Source: Nocardioides agariphilus (GTDB lineage Bacteria; Actinomycetota; Actinomycetes; Propionibacteriales; Nocardioidaceae). Taken from it: a stretch of DNA of 64,000 nucleotides. Below the pieces are notes generated by a model, which was given only the letters and a program-made list of their open reading frames with translations, ran no database searches and had not been told where the DNA came from. Position 1 is the first letter of the stretch, and each line of letters begins with the position of its first letter. Shown piece after piece: positions 25,821-33,740 of this stretch. The translations under genes were made by a program, and so were the position numbers. The stretch lies in contig NZ_JADKPO010000003.1 of assembly GCF_015352445.1 (NCBI RefSeq), forward strand, positions 124,001 to 188,000, read 5' to 3'.

Positions 25821-26531
25821 TCATGCGACACGACCATGCTCTGCCAGGGGACCCACTTGGAGCGATTCCGCATCCCACCGGTCGAGGAGGCGCTCGGTGG
25901 CCGCCAGGGTGTGTCGCCACGATCCCGGTGCGGAGGTGCGATCAGTGTCGTGGAGGAGCACCGTCGCGCCTGGCAGCATCCCGCTCTCGACCCTGGCCAC
26001 GATGGAGGCGGGCGTCGAGGTGGCGGACCAGTCGCGGCCCCAGGCGGTCCACAGAACCGTCCTCAATCCGTGTCGTCGGGCCGCCAGAACGCCCTCGCCC
26101 GTGAGCCATCCGTACGGCGGCCGGTAGTGCCGCACGGAAGCTTGGGTGACGTTCTCGATGGTGTCCTTGGCCCGAAGGATCTGCTCATCGAGAACCAGGG
26201 GTCGCTTGACGGCCAGGCACCCGTGGTCCCAGCCGTGAACGGCGAGCTCGTGACCGAGCGCGGCCATCTCGACAACCAGGTCAGCGTTGGCGCGGACATG
26301 GGTGCCGAGCAGGAAGAACGTCGCCCGCACGCCTCGGCGTGCAAGAAGGTCGAGGAATCGGGGGGCGCTTCGCGGATCCGGGCCGTCATCGAAGGTGAGC
26401 GCCACATGGTTTGGCCGGCCCAGTCCATGCAATCGCGGCATCGCCGTGCGACGAAGCCAGGGGATGGTGACCAGCCCAGGTCCGAGCTGCGCTGCGATGA
26501 GAATGCCCGCGCCCGTGGCGATCCCGCTCAT
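25821..26531 (-). CDS. Polysaccharide deacetylase (CE4/NodB)
   Basis: A 236-residue carbohydrate esterase family 4 protein with a membrane-associated N-terminus (about 5-25). Motifs are in order: ALTFDDGPDP (metal Asp pair), GHELAVHGWDHG (metal histidines), RPPYGWLTGEG, DWSATS and VLLHDTDR. It removes acetyl groups from N-acetylated sugars. It overlaps the upstream glycosyltransferase by ATGA, so a sugar added by that enzyme may be the substrate (inference). Confidence 0.9.
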   Translation of the reverse strand: MSGIATGAGILIAAQLGPGLVTIPWLRRTAMPRLHGLGRPNHVALTFDDGPDPRSAPRFLDLLARRGVRATFFLLGTHVRANADLVVEMAALGHELAVHGWDHGCLAVKRPLVLDEQILRAKDTIENVTQASVRHYRPPYGWLTGEGVLAARRHGLRTVLWTAWGRDWSATSTPASIVARVESGMLPGATVLLHDTDRTSAPGSWRHTLAATERLLDRWDAESLQVGPLAEHGRVA

Positions 26532-27688
26532 GCCGGCATCGGGCGTGAGGTGAGGTGCGTCGGGACCATCAGGTCGATGATCGCAGCGGCGGCGTCCGGG
26601 AGCAGCCCGGACTCGGTCGGCAGTGCTCGTGGGCCCGACTCAAGCGCCCGGACGAGCCCCTCGGGCAGCTCGTCGACGTCCAACAGCCATGGGACGAGGC
26701 CGGCGCTGTCCAGCGCGGCAGCGTTCGCCGCACCGTGGCCGGGTATGCATCGATAGGTCACCACGGGGACTCCGGCCGCCAGCGCCTCAAGGGACGTGAA
26801 ACCGCCAGCGTTCTGGATCACCACGTCCACCGAGGCAAGCAGTGACGCGACGTCGTCGACCCATCCCAGGGACAGCACACCGCGCCGCGCCAACCGACGA
26901 CGAAGTCGGTCGTTGCGGCCGCAGAGCACGACGGGGGTTGCCACGCCGGACGCGCCGACTTCCAGCGCTGCTTCTTCGAGCCGGCCGATGCCATAGGCGC
27001 CACCGACCAGCAGCGCGGTCGGCGTCTGGGTGAGCGGGCTGAGCGACGATCGCGCACCGCCACGCTGCCGAGACGACGGGCGCCTCGACTCGAACTCGGG
27101 TGGCACGCAGGGTCGAACGACGACGATCTCCCCGGCGCCATGGCGTCGGGCTGCGGAGGCCGGCAACGTGTGGAGCGCCAGATGCAGGTCGATGCCAGGG
27201 TGAACCCACAGGCGATGCACGGACATGTCCGTCAGGTAGGTGACCGCAGGCACAGCGAGCCGCCCTTGGCTCCGGAGCGATCCGAGTGCCTGGCTGGCGA
27301 ACGGATGAGTGGCGACGAACCCGAGCGTGGGCCGTTCCAGGGCCAGCCGCTCGATCTGCTTGGCGGCCGCGGACACCAGCGACGCCGTCAGACGCGCCAC
27401 ACCATCATGCCGCTCGAGGGCGTCGAGCAGTGGTCCCCAGGTGCCGGGGAGCGTCTTCAACTGCCGCAGATATGCGGCCCGCAGGACTGGGCCTAGGCCC
27501 GGGGGCATCAGATCGACGACGTCCCAGCGACGGGTGGGTACGCCGAGGTGTTCTAGTCGACGAGCGATCTCGTCGGCGGCCGCGTCGTGTCCGGCGCCGA
27601 AGCTGCCGGAGACGACATCGACGGCTTCGGCCTCACCCGCGGTCCGGCTCGCCGCCGCGAACGAGGTCCCCGGCTCGGGCACGTTCAT
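26528..27688 (-). CDS. MurG/MGDG-synthase-like glycosyltransferase
   Basis: A 386-residue GT28-type enzyme. The N-terminal lobe has the diacylglycerol glycosyltransferase signature SGSFGAGHDAAADEIARRLE. The C-terminal lobe has LGWVDDVASLLASVDVVIQN and AGGFTSLEALAAGVPVVTY, which form the nucleotide-sugar site. It probably glycosylates a lipid or lipid-linked acceptor at the inner membrane face. ATG 27688 follows AGGAGAAA. It heads a leftward run with a deacetylase, PAP2 and DedA-PAP2 genes, suggesting glycolipid or lipid-carrier metabolism. Confidence 0.85.
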   Translation of the reverse strand: MNVPEPGTSFAAASRTAGEAEAVDVVSGSFGAGHDAAADEIARRLEHLGVPTRRWDVVDLMPPGLGPVLRAAYLRQLKTLPGTWGPLLDALERHDGVARLTASLVSAAAKQIERLALERPTLGFVATHPFASQALGSLRSQGRLAVPAVTYLTDMSVHRLWVHPGIDLHLALHTLPASAARRHGAGEIVVVRPCVPPEFESRRPSSRQRGGARSSLSPLTQTPTALLVGGAYGIGRLEEAALEVGASGVATPVVLCGRNDRLRRRLARRGVLSLGWVDDVASLLASVDVVIQNAGGFTSLEALAAGVPVVTYRCIPGHGAANAAALDSAGLVPWLLDVDELPEGLVRALESGPRALPTESGLLPDAAAAIIDLMVPTHLTSRPMPA

Positions 27689-27820
27689 GGCTTTCTCCTG
27701 ATGACCGGACGCGTCGCGCGCGTCCCAGATTCCAAGTGACCCCAGGGAGGATGAAGGCAATGTGAAGGCCGCGAGGCCCCGCTGATGGACGGGACCGGTC
27801 CAAGGCTCGAGGGCACGCGC

Positions 27821-28309
27821 TCAGGAACCCGCTGCGACCCGGTCACCCCAGGCAGCGCGGGCGCCCGTGTCACCGACGCGGTAGACCTGCACCGAGGTGG
27901 CGAGCGCGGCGATGATCGCCAGGACCGCGACGGTCCTGGTCATGGTGCGCTGCTTCGACTCTGTGGTGGCATCGGGGACGGCGCCGGCAGTGCGCTTGCG
28001 TCGGTCGAGCCACACCAGCGCGGCCGACAGCAGCAGCAGAGGTATCGCGAACCAGATCAGCTGGTCGCCCATCTCGGCGTGCTCGCCGGGGTTGCCGACG
28101 CGATGCTCGAGCGCCTCGCCACTTGAGGTGGCGACAGGGATCAGCACCGTGGCGGCTGCCGCACAGGCCACCACGAGCACCCCGTACCGCTCGCGCCACG
28201 CCGGCTTGACGGCGATCGCCAGTGTGCCGAGGCAGGCGAGTGGCAGGAGCACGACGACGGCGTGCACCACGAGAGCGTGCACGGGGAGGCCGTTGAAGAG
28301 GTCGAACAC
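27821..28309 (-). CDS. DUF2231-type membrane protein
   Basis: A 162-residue protein with four predicted transmembrane helices. It starts VFDLFNGLPVHALVVHAVVV, the hallmark of DUF2231 with two histidines in the first helix, and has DQLIWFAIPLLLLSAALVW later. Paired membrane histidines suggest a heme or redox-linked role but this is unproven. GTG 28309 follows AAGGGA. It is immediately downstream of the ferredoxin operon, in the same direction, and may belong to it. Confidence 0.8.
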   Translation of the reverse strand: MFDLFNGLPVHALVVHAVVVLLPLACLGTLAIAVKPAWRERYGVLVVACAAAATVLIPVATSSGEALEHRVGNPGEHAEMGDQLIWFAIPLLLLSAALVWLDRRKRTAGAVPDATTESKQRTMTRTVAVLAIIAALATSVQVYRVGDTGARAAWGDRVAAGS

Positions 28310-28346
28310 GTGGATGGTCCCTTTCGATGGATGGATGGTGCGGAGG

Positions 28347-28559
28347 TCAGCGAGTAGCCGGCGACGGGGCCTGCTCGAGCCTGAGGGCAAGGCGTGGGCA
28401 GGCGCTCACAGCACGCCGGGCGTGGGCGAGGTCGTCGGTGTCGACCGTCCGGTCGCCCAGGACGGGGAACCCGGCGTCGTCGAGGCCGATCCGTTCGGGC
28501 AGGAGTCGAGCGCACAGGCCGTGACCGTCGCAACGGGTCCAGTCGATCTCGAGCCTCAT
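28347..28559 (-). CDS. Small single-cluster ferredoxin
   Basis: A 70-residue ferredoxin of the actinobacterial 3Fe-4S/4Fe-4S type: RCDGHGLC (C10 and C16) and AVSACPRLAL (C54). Only three cysteines are visible, pointing to a 3Fe-4S cluster. It overlaps the NuoF-like gene by ATGA and is the last gene of the flavin/heme electron-transfer operon, so it probably exchanges electrons with that flavoprotein. A P450 partner is usual for this family but none is in the window. Confidence 0.88.
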   Translation of the reverse strand: MRLEIDWTRCDGHGLCARLLPERIGLDDAGFPVLGDRTVDTDDLAHARRAVSACPRLALRLEQAPSPATR

Positions 28560-29767
28560 GCGGCCCTCCCGACAGGAAGCGCGCCCAGAACCGGTCGGCC
28601 ACAGGTGCCGTGCCGCAGGTGGGTGTCCAGCTCGGCCGGCATGGCCGTCAGTGCAGAGCGGACGAAGGCGGCGGAGCCGTCGGGATGGGCACAGGCTCCA
28701 CGCCCGGGCAGGAGCCCGACCCGGCGCGAGACGTCGGCGCGCACGTCCTCGCCCCGGCACAGACGCTCGACCGAGTCGGCCAAGGAGGGCAGCCCGAACA
28801 CGCACGGGCCGCACTGGCCCGCGGACTGGTCGGCCAGCCACCGGGCGACGGCTGCCACCTCGCCGAGCGCGCACGTGTCATGCGGCAGCCGAGCGAGCAC
28901 GCCCGCGTTCAGCGGGGCACCGGCCGCACGCAGTGCGGGCCGGCTCAGCACGAGGTCCCCGGCCGACGGCAGCCAGGTTCCGTGGTAGCCACCGACCAGC
29001 AGAGGTCCGGCCTGCTCACCCACGACGCTGGCGAGCGGGAGCCCGGTGGGCACCTCCACCACGCCGGGGTGCGCGAGGTCACCGAGCAGCGTCAACAGTG
29101 TGGTCCCAGGCTCGTCGGCATCGCCCACCGAGGCGTAGGCGTCCACGCCGAGCTCGAGCAGCACCGCGAGCTGGGCGAACGTCTCGACGTTGGAGGCGAA
29201 GGTCGGCTTGCCGTCGACGCCGTGCACGGTCGGGAGCACGCGCCGGCCCGGGGGGCTCGCGGGACCACCCGAGACTGCTCTGGCCACTGCCCGGATCTCT
29301 CCCCCGACGAACCCCTCCCGGTGTCGCACCAGGCGCACAGCCTGACCGTCGGGTCGCTCGAGCAGGGCGTCGTGCAGGGACCGGTACGACGCGGGGTCGC
29401 CGACCGCGACGGTCACCCGCCTGGTCTCCAATGCCCGCGCCACGGCGAGGGCGCCGTCGAGGACCAGGTGGGGCGCGAGCCGCATGAGCGTCCTGTCCTT
29501 GTGGCTGGCCGGCTCGCCCTCGCTGCCGTTGACCAGGACACGGCTACGGCTGCCGACCGGCAGGGAGGCGAGCTTCGTGGCCACCGGGAACGCAGCCCCA
29601 CCGCGACCCAGCAGACGGACGGCCCGCGCGTCGCGAACCAGCTGCGCTGCGTCACGCCGTGGAGGCATGCCGTGGGCGTCGCGATGGGCGTGCAGGTCCA
29701 GGCGGCCGCGGGAGGTACCGGCGAGCACCCGGGCCGTGCCCAGCGCCGTGTTCGGCGATGTCGTCAT
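28556..29767 (-). CDS. NuoF-like NADH-binding flavoprotein
   Basis: A 403-residue relative of the complex I 51-kDa subunit. NuoF motifs are present: LLGRGGAAFPVATKLA (NADH loop), VNGSEGEPASHKDRTLM (FMN site) and the cluster region SAGQCGPCVFGLPSL with a further Cys in GRGACAHPDG. A GEHDGS-like soluble-ligand (SLBB) stretch lies around LLTLLGDLAHPGVVEVPTG. It is coupled by ATGA at both ends to the membrane reductase-like gene and the ferredoxin. It should pass electrons between NAD(P)H or ferredoxin and the membrane partner; the direction is not determined. Confidence 0.85.
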   Translation of the reverse strand: MTTSPNTALGTARVLAGTSRGRLDLHAHRDAHGMPPRRDAAQLVRDARAVRLLGRGGAAFPVATKLASLPVGSRSRVLVNGSEGEPASHKDRTLMRLAPHLVLDGALAVARALETRRVTVAVGDPASYRSLHDALLERPDGQAVRLVRHREGFVGGEIRAVARAVSGGPASPPGRRVLPTVHGVDGKPTFASNVETFAQLAVLLELGVDAYASVGDADEPGTTLLTLLGDLAHPGVVEVPTGLPLASVVGEQAGPLLVGGYHGTWLPSAGDLVLSRPALRAAGAPLNAGVLARLPHDTCALGEVAAVARWLADQSAGQCGPCVFGLPSLADSVERLCRGEDVRADVSRRVGLLPGRGACAHPDGSAAFVRSALTAMPAELDTHLRHGTCGRPVLGALPVGRAA

Positions 29768-30384
29768 CGGATCGCCCCAGCAGTCTCGGTGCCCCAGCGT
29801 CGTGCCTGCGGAAGTGTCGACCGCCCGTGCCGCCGCACGGCGAACACACGACCGGCGGCGGCCGCTGCGACCAGGCCGGCGCACCCGGCGTACAGCGCCA
29901 CGGCCCACCGCTGTCCGGTGTCGGTGCCGGCGAGCAGCCCGTGACCGATGGCCAGGACCCAGGCGGCGTACGCCGACAGGTGCACCGCGCGCCAGGCGCG
30001 CGTGGCTCGTGGGCTGAGCGAGACGAGCCGACCGCGCAGGGCGCCCGTGGCGGCCGCGACCACGAACCCATAAAGCGCCAGCGTGCCCAGGCCGAGAGCG
30101 AAGGCCCGGTATCCGGCCGTGAACGGCACGAGGGCGCCCGACCAGGAGACCGCCACGTAGTGGTCGACGACGAGCAGCACGGCATGCAGGGCCAGCATGG
30201 CCAGCGTCAGGACTGCCGCGGACCGGTGCACGAGCTGCGCGAGCACACGACGATCCAGGTGCGCTGGGTCCACGCGGCCACCGGTCGGGCGCGCGGAGGA
30301 CCCGAGCGCGCCCAGGGCCACGGTCACCGTCGCTGTCAGGAGCGCCACGAATCCTGCGGCACGGGCCAGGAACCACAACGTCAT
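29764..30384 (-). CDS. Ferric-reductase-like transmembrane cytochrome protein
   Basis: A 206-residue membrane protein with about six helices. Histidines are placed for bis-heme ligation: HRSAAVLTLAMLALHAVLL, VDHYV, and HLSAYAAWVLAIGHGLLAG near the C-terminus, as in ferric_reduct/MsrQ-type domains. It sits between ApbE and the NuoF-like gene with ATGA overlaps on both sides. It should carry electrons across the membrane between the flavoprotein and an exported acceptor. Confidence 0.82.
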   Translation of the reverse strand: MTLWFLARAAGFVALLTATVTVALGALGSSARPTGGRVDPAHLDRRVLAQLVHRSAAVLTLAMLALHAVLLVVDHYVAVSWSGALVPFTAGYRAFALGLGTLALYGFVVAAATGALRGRLVSLSPRATRAWRAVHLSAYAAWVLAIGHGLLAGTDTGQRWAVALYAGCAGLVAAAAAGRVFAVRRHGRSTLPQARRWGTETAGAIR

Positions 30385-31307
30385 GCCGCCACGTCCTGGG
30401 CCCAGGCGCCGCTGTTGACGACGGTGCCGTCGGTCATGACCAGCCGGGAGGTGCGCCCGGCGAGCAGTTCGTGCGCGCGTACTCCCCAGACCAGGGCTGC
30501 AGTGGCGAGCGAGTTGGCCCGCAGACAGGAGCCGGCGTGCACGGAGGCGGTTCGCACCGGGCCGCGAGCCGGCCGGCCCGTCGCCGGGTCGATCACGTGG
30601 TGTTGCTCGCCCATGGTGGTCAGCCAGCGACGGCCGGCCGTCGAGGACGTCGCCAGGCCGCCCGAGGTCAGGGACACGACCTGGCCGGGCTCACCCTCGT
30701 GCTCGCTCACCTCGACGGGCCACGCAGGTCCGGATCCGGCGACGGCGACGTCGCCGCCGATCGTGACGAGGGCGGGGATCCCGATCGTGGCGAGCACGCG
30801 GGCGGCGGCCTCGTCTGCTGTCCAGGCCTTGGCCGTCGCCCCCAGGTCGAGCGCCAGGCCGGCAGGTATGCCCACACGACCGAGCCCACGGTCCACCCGG
30901 ACCTCGGTCCAGTCCGCCCGGCGGGTTGGCGGAGCAGGCACGAAGTCCCCGGGGTTGCGACGGCGGACCTGGTCGATGTCGACGTCGTACCCGGCTGCCA
31001 GCAGCTGGCGGCCCACCGTGGGGTCGCACGCCCCGTACGTCGCATCCGCGGCCTCGAGGGCCAGCTCGACCAGCTCGACGGTGAGCGGTCGGACGGGGAC
31101 CAGCACGCCGGTCCGGCCGTTGACGCGCGAGATGTCGGAGTCGTCGCGGAAGCGGCTCACCGAGAGCTCGACGTCGCGCATCAGGCCGCGCACGACCCGC
31201 TCGACGCGGTCGGCGACCTCGGCCGTCGGAGCCTCGTGATGACCGTGATCGTCTGCCAGCACCACGCGCACGGCGCACGACCAGTCGCGCCACTGCAGGG
31301 CGCTCAT
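30381..31307 (-). CDS. apbE: FAD:protein FMN transferase
   Basis: A 308-residue ApbE-family flavin transferase. Conserved regions are SRFRDDSDISRVN near the N-terminus, ALDLGATAKAWTADEAAARV, ALVTIGGDVAVAG and EQHHVIDPATGRPA. ApbE covalently attaches FMN to Thr in (S/D/N)GAT-type motifs of exported proteins. It overlaps the 94-residue exported peptide gene upstream and the ferric-reductase-like gene downstream, each by 4 nt. No lipobox or export signal is seen, so it may act on the cytoplasmic side or depend on a leaderless export route. Confidence 0.93.
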   Translation of the reverse strand: MSALQWRDWSCAVRVVLADDHGHHEAPTAEVADRVERVVRGLMRDVELSVSRFRDDSDISRVNGRTGVLVPVRPLTVELVELALEAADATYGACDPTVGRQLLAAGYDVDIDQVRRRNPGDFVPAPPTRRADWTEVRVDRGLGRVGIPAGLALDLGATAKAWTADEAAARVLATIGIPALVTIGGDVAVAGSGPAWPVEVSEHEGEPGQVVSLTSGGLATSSTAGRRWLTTMGEQHHVIDPATGRPARGPVRTASVHAGSCLRANSLATAALVWGVRAHELLAGRTSRLVMTDGTVVNSGAWAQDVAA

Positions 31308-31588
31308 GACGAGTGGCTCTGCGCGGCGGGCTGGGACTGGGCCTGGGACTGGGCCTGGGCCTGGGCCTGGGACTGGGAGGAAGTCCCACCACTGGCGCCC
31401 GTGCCGCTCCTGACGGATCCGGAACCGCTGGTCGTGGTCGTGGCTCCGTTGACGACGGTCGTGGTCTGGGCGGCGCCGGTCGCCTGTGCGGCGGCCACCG
31501 TCAGGACACCGGTGGCCGAGGCGGCCGCGACGACCAGGCCGAGGGTGGCCATCCAGGCGCGGGTCAGGATGCCGGTGCGGGAGTTCAT
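31304..31588 (-). CDS. Exported low-complexity peptide with NGATTTT motif, possible ApbE substrate
   Basis: A 94-residue protein. Residues 1-35 form a signal peptide or anchor (LTRAWMATLGLVVAAASATG). The rest is low complexity: VVNGATTTTSGSG (residues 45-57), Ser/Gly and a SQAQAQAQSQAQSQ tail. The NGAT at 47-50 resembles the (S/D)GAT flavinylation sites of NqrC, RnfG and FMN-binding domains, but the rest of the FMN_bind fold is missing. In related actinobacterial operons a full FMN-binding protein sits here. It may be a minimal flavin carrier or a remnant; the overlap with apbE supports a functional link. Confidence 0.6.
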   Translation of the reverse strand: MNSRTGILTRAWMATLGLVVAAASATGVLTVAAAQATGAAQTTTVVNGATTTTSGSGSVRSGTGASGGTSSQSQAQAQAQSQAQSQPAAQSHSS

Positions 31589-31645
31589 GGATCGAGCGTC
31601 GCCGTACCTGCCTCAACCAGCCCCCAACCGAGCCTCAAATCCAGG

Positions 31646-33016
31646 TCAAATGCGCCTGTGCGCCGCCTGTCCGGCCAGGCCGAGCTCGAGCCGAACCACG
31701 GTCCATGTGTCGTCCCCGACCTGTTCGCGCTCCACGACCAGGTCGCCGCCCGAGGTCCGGGCGCAGCCTCGGGCGATGTCGAGGCCGAGTCCGCTGGAGC
31801 CCCGGTCGCTGCGGCCGCGCCGGAGGGCGCCGGGCGGGAGCCCCGGGCCGCGGTCGCGCACCTCGACCACGACCCGACGCGGTGAGCCCGCGAGCCGGGC
31901 ACGGACCTCCACGGGAGTGCCGTCGGGGGTGTGGGCGACGCAGTTCTCGACGAGCGCGTCCAGGGCCACCCGCAGGTCCTCCCGCGCGCAGTGCACCTCG
32001 GGCAGGTCGGGTGCCACGTCGACGCCCATGGACCGGCCCTGGTCCTCCACCAACGGTCGCCAGAACTCCACCGCCTCGGTCACCACCGGCGAGGGCAGGC
32101 ACCCTGCTCGGATCCCCTCGCGCTGCGATCGACGCGCCTGGTCGATGACGGAGGTCAAGGTGCGTTCGAGGTTCGTCACGTGCTCCTCCAGCTCGGCCGC
32201 GACGTCTCCGGGGGGCAGGGCCTCGACGTCGAGGCGCAGCGCCATCAGCGGCGTGCGCAACCGGTGCGACATGTCGGCCACCGTCTCCCGCTCTGCGGCG
32301 AGCAGCTCGTCGATGCGGCCCGCCAGCTCGTTGAGGGCACCGGCCACCCGACGTACCTCGGGGGGTCCCGCCTCGGGGATGCGCGCGATGGCGTCGCCGG
32401 CGGCGATGGCGTCGGCGAGGTCGGCGGTGCGGTCGAGGTCGCGCACCAGCCTGCGCGCGACGAACTCCGCGGCCGCCGCCACGAGCACGAGGACCAGCAC
32501 CGCAGCCACCCCGAGCGGGGCCAGGCGGTGGGTCACGGCGGCGGCCACCTCGTCGTCCGCCGCGTAGGCCAGGACGACGGAGGGACCGTCGCCGGTCGTG
32601 ACGCCGATGCGCACCAGGTGCCCCCCGCTCACGCGGTCGACGTCGACCCCGGAGATGGGCAGGAAGCCGTCCTGGTCACGGTCACCATCGGGTACTCCCC
32701 CCTCCGGGAGCGGTTGCTCGGCGTTGTCGCTCGCGCCAGGCAGATCAGGGCCGTACGTCGTGCCGTCACTGCTCACGACCGCGACCTGCACGGCGTCCTC
32801 ACGACCGTCGACCCGCTTGACGTAGGCCCGTAGCGAGGTGCCGGACCCGCCGGCGGAGACGTAGTCGGCCACGCTGCGGGCGGCTACCGTCGCCGCATCC
32901 TCGAGATCCGAGGTCGCTGCCCGCTGCTCCAGCAACCACAGCGGGACCGCGAACAGCAGCAGCACCACGGTCGCGGCGCCGACGGCCAGGCTCAGGACGC
33001 GCGCGCGCAGCGTCAC
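31646..33016 (-). CDS. Sensor histidine kinase
   Basis: A 456-residue kinase with TM1 (about 5-28), periplasmic sensor, TM2 (about 175-200, GVAAVLVLVLVAAAAEFVA), HAMP, DHp with H in VADMSHRLRTPLMALR, and GHKL domain (DALVENCVAHTP, VRDRGPGLPPG, SSGLGLDIARG). GTG overlaps the response regulator stop (GTGA). It ends 57 bp before the exported peptide gene of the redox operon and may control it. Confidence 0.92.
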   Translation of the reverse strand: MTLRARVLSLAVGAATVVLLLFAVPLWLLEQRAATSDLEDAATVAARSVADYVSAGGSGTSLRAYVKRVDGREDAVQVAVVSSDGTTYGPDLPGASDNAEQPLPEGGVPDGDRDQDGFLPISGVDVDRVSGGHLVRIGVTTGDGPSVVLAYAADDEVAAAVTHRLAPLGVAAVLVLVLVAAAAEFVARRLVRDLDRTADLADAIAAGDAIARIPEAGPPEVRRVAGALNELAGRIDELLAAERETVADMSHRLRTPLMALRLDVEALPPGDVAAELEEHVTNLERTLTSVIDQARRSQREGIRAGCLPSPVVTEAVEFWRPLVEDQGRSMGVDVAPDLPEVHCAREDLRVALDALVENCVAHTPDGTPVEVRARLAGSPRRVVVEVRDRGPGLPPGALRRGRSDRGSSGLGLDIARGCARTSGGDLVVEREQVGDDTWTVVRLELGLAGQAAHRRI

Positions 33017-33717
33017 GACTCGGCGGCGTCCGACCGCGGGTCGACGAGCTTGACGCCCACGCCCCTGACGCTGTGCAGGTAGCGCGGCTCGGCCGCCGTC
33101 TCCCCCAGCTTGCGGCGCAGCCACGACAGGTGTACGTCGACGGTGCGGTCCGCGCCGCCCCACGGCTGCTGCCACACCTCGGCCAGCAGCTGGCGCTTGG
33201 AGATCACCTGCCCCTCCCGAGACGCCAGGGCCAGCAGCAGGTCGAACTCCTTGCGGTTGAGCTCCAGCTCACCTCCATCGAGGGTGACCGTGCGGGCCAC
33301 CACGTCGATCACCAGGCCGCCCACGACGACCTCGCGCCCCTGGTCCGGCTCCTCCCCCGCCGAGCGCCGAAGTACGGCACGAACGCGTGCCATCGCCTGC
33401 GCCGCCGAGAACGGTTTGACGAGGTAGTCGTCCGCTCCGGCGTCGAGCAGCCGCACCATCTCACGGTCACCGTCGCGCGCGGTCGCGATGAGCACCGGCA
33501 GGTCGCTTTGTGCCCGGATCAGGGCGAGCACGTCGGCGCCGTCGAGATCGGGCAGACCGAGGTCCAGCACGACGGCGTCCGGCTTCTCGACCGACAGCGC
33601 CTGGATCGCCTCCACGGCCGTGCTCGCCGTCGACACCGTGGCGCCCTGTTCGACCAGGCCGCGGGTCAGGCTGCGGCGGATGGCCTCGTCGTCCTCGACG
33701 AGGAGCAGGTGCACCAT
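33013..33717 (-). CDS. OmpR-family response regulator
   Basis: A 234-residue regulator with a full receiver (EDDEAIRRS, acceptor Asp in AVVLDLGLPDLDG, K in DYLVKPFS) and winged-helix output (LNRKEFDLLLALASREGQVI, TVDVHLSWLRRKLG, VRGVGVKLVD). It is the first gene of the leftward unit with the kinase and redox genes. Physical linkage suggests it regulates the electron-transfer operon (inference). Confidence 0.92.
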   Translation of the reverse strand: MVHLLLVEDDEAIRRSLTRGLVEQGATVSTASTAVEAIQALSVEKPDAVVLDLGLPDLDGADVLALIRAQSDLPVLIATARDGDREMVRLLDAGADDYLVKPFSAAQAMARVRAVLRRSAGEEPDQGREVVVGGLVIDVVARTVTLDGGELELNRKEFDLLLALASREGQVISKRQLLAEVWQQPWGGADRTVDVHLSWLRRKLGETAAEPRYLHSVRGVGVKLVDPRSDAAES

Positions 33718-33740
33718 GAGCGCAGCGTAGGACTCGACCC

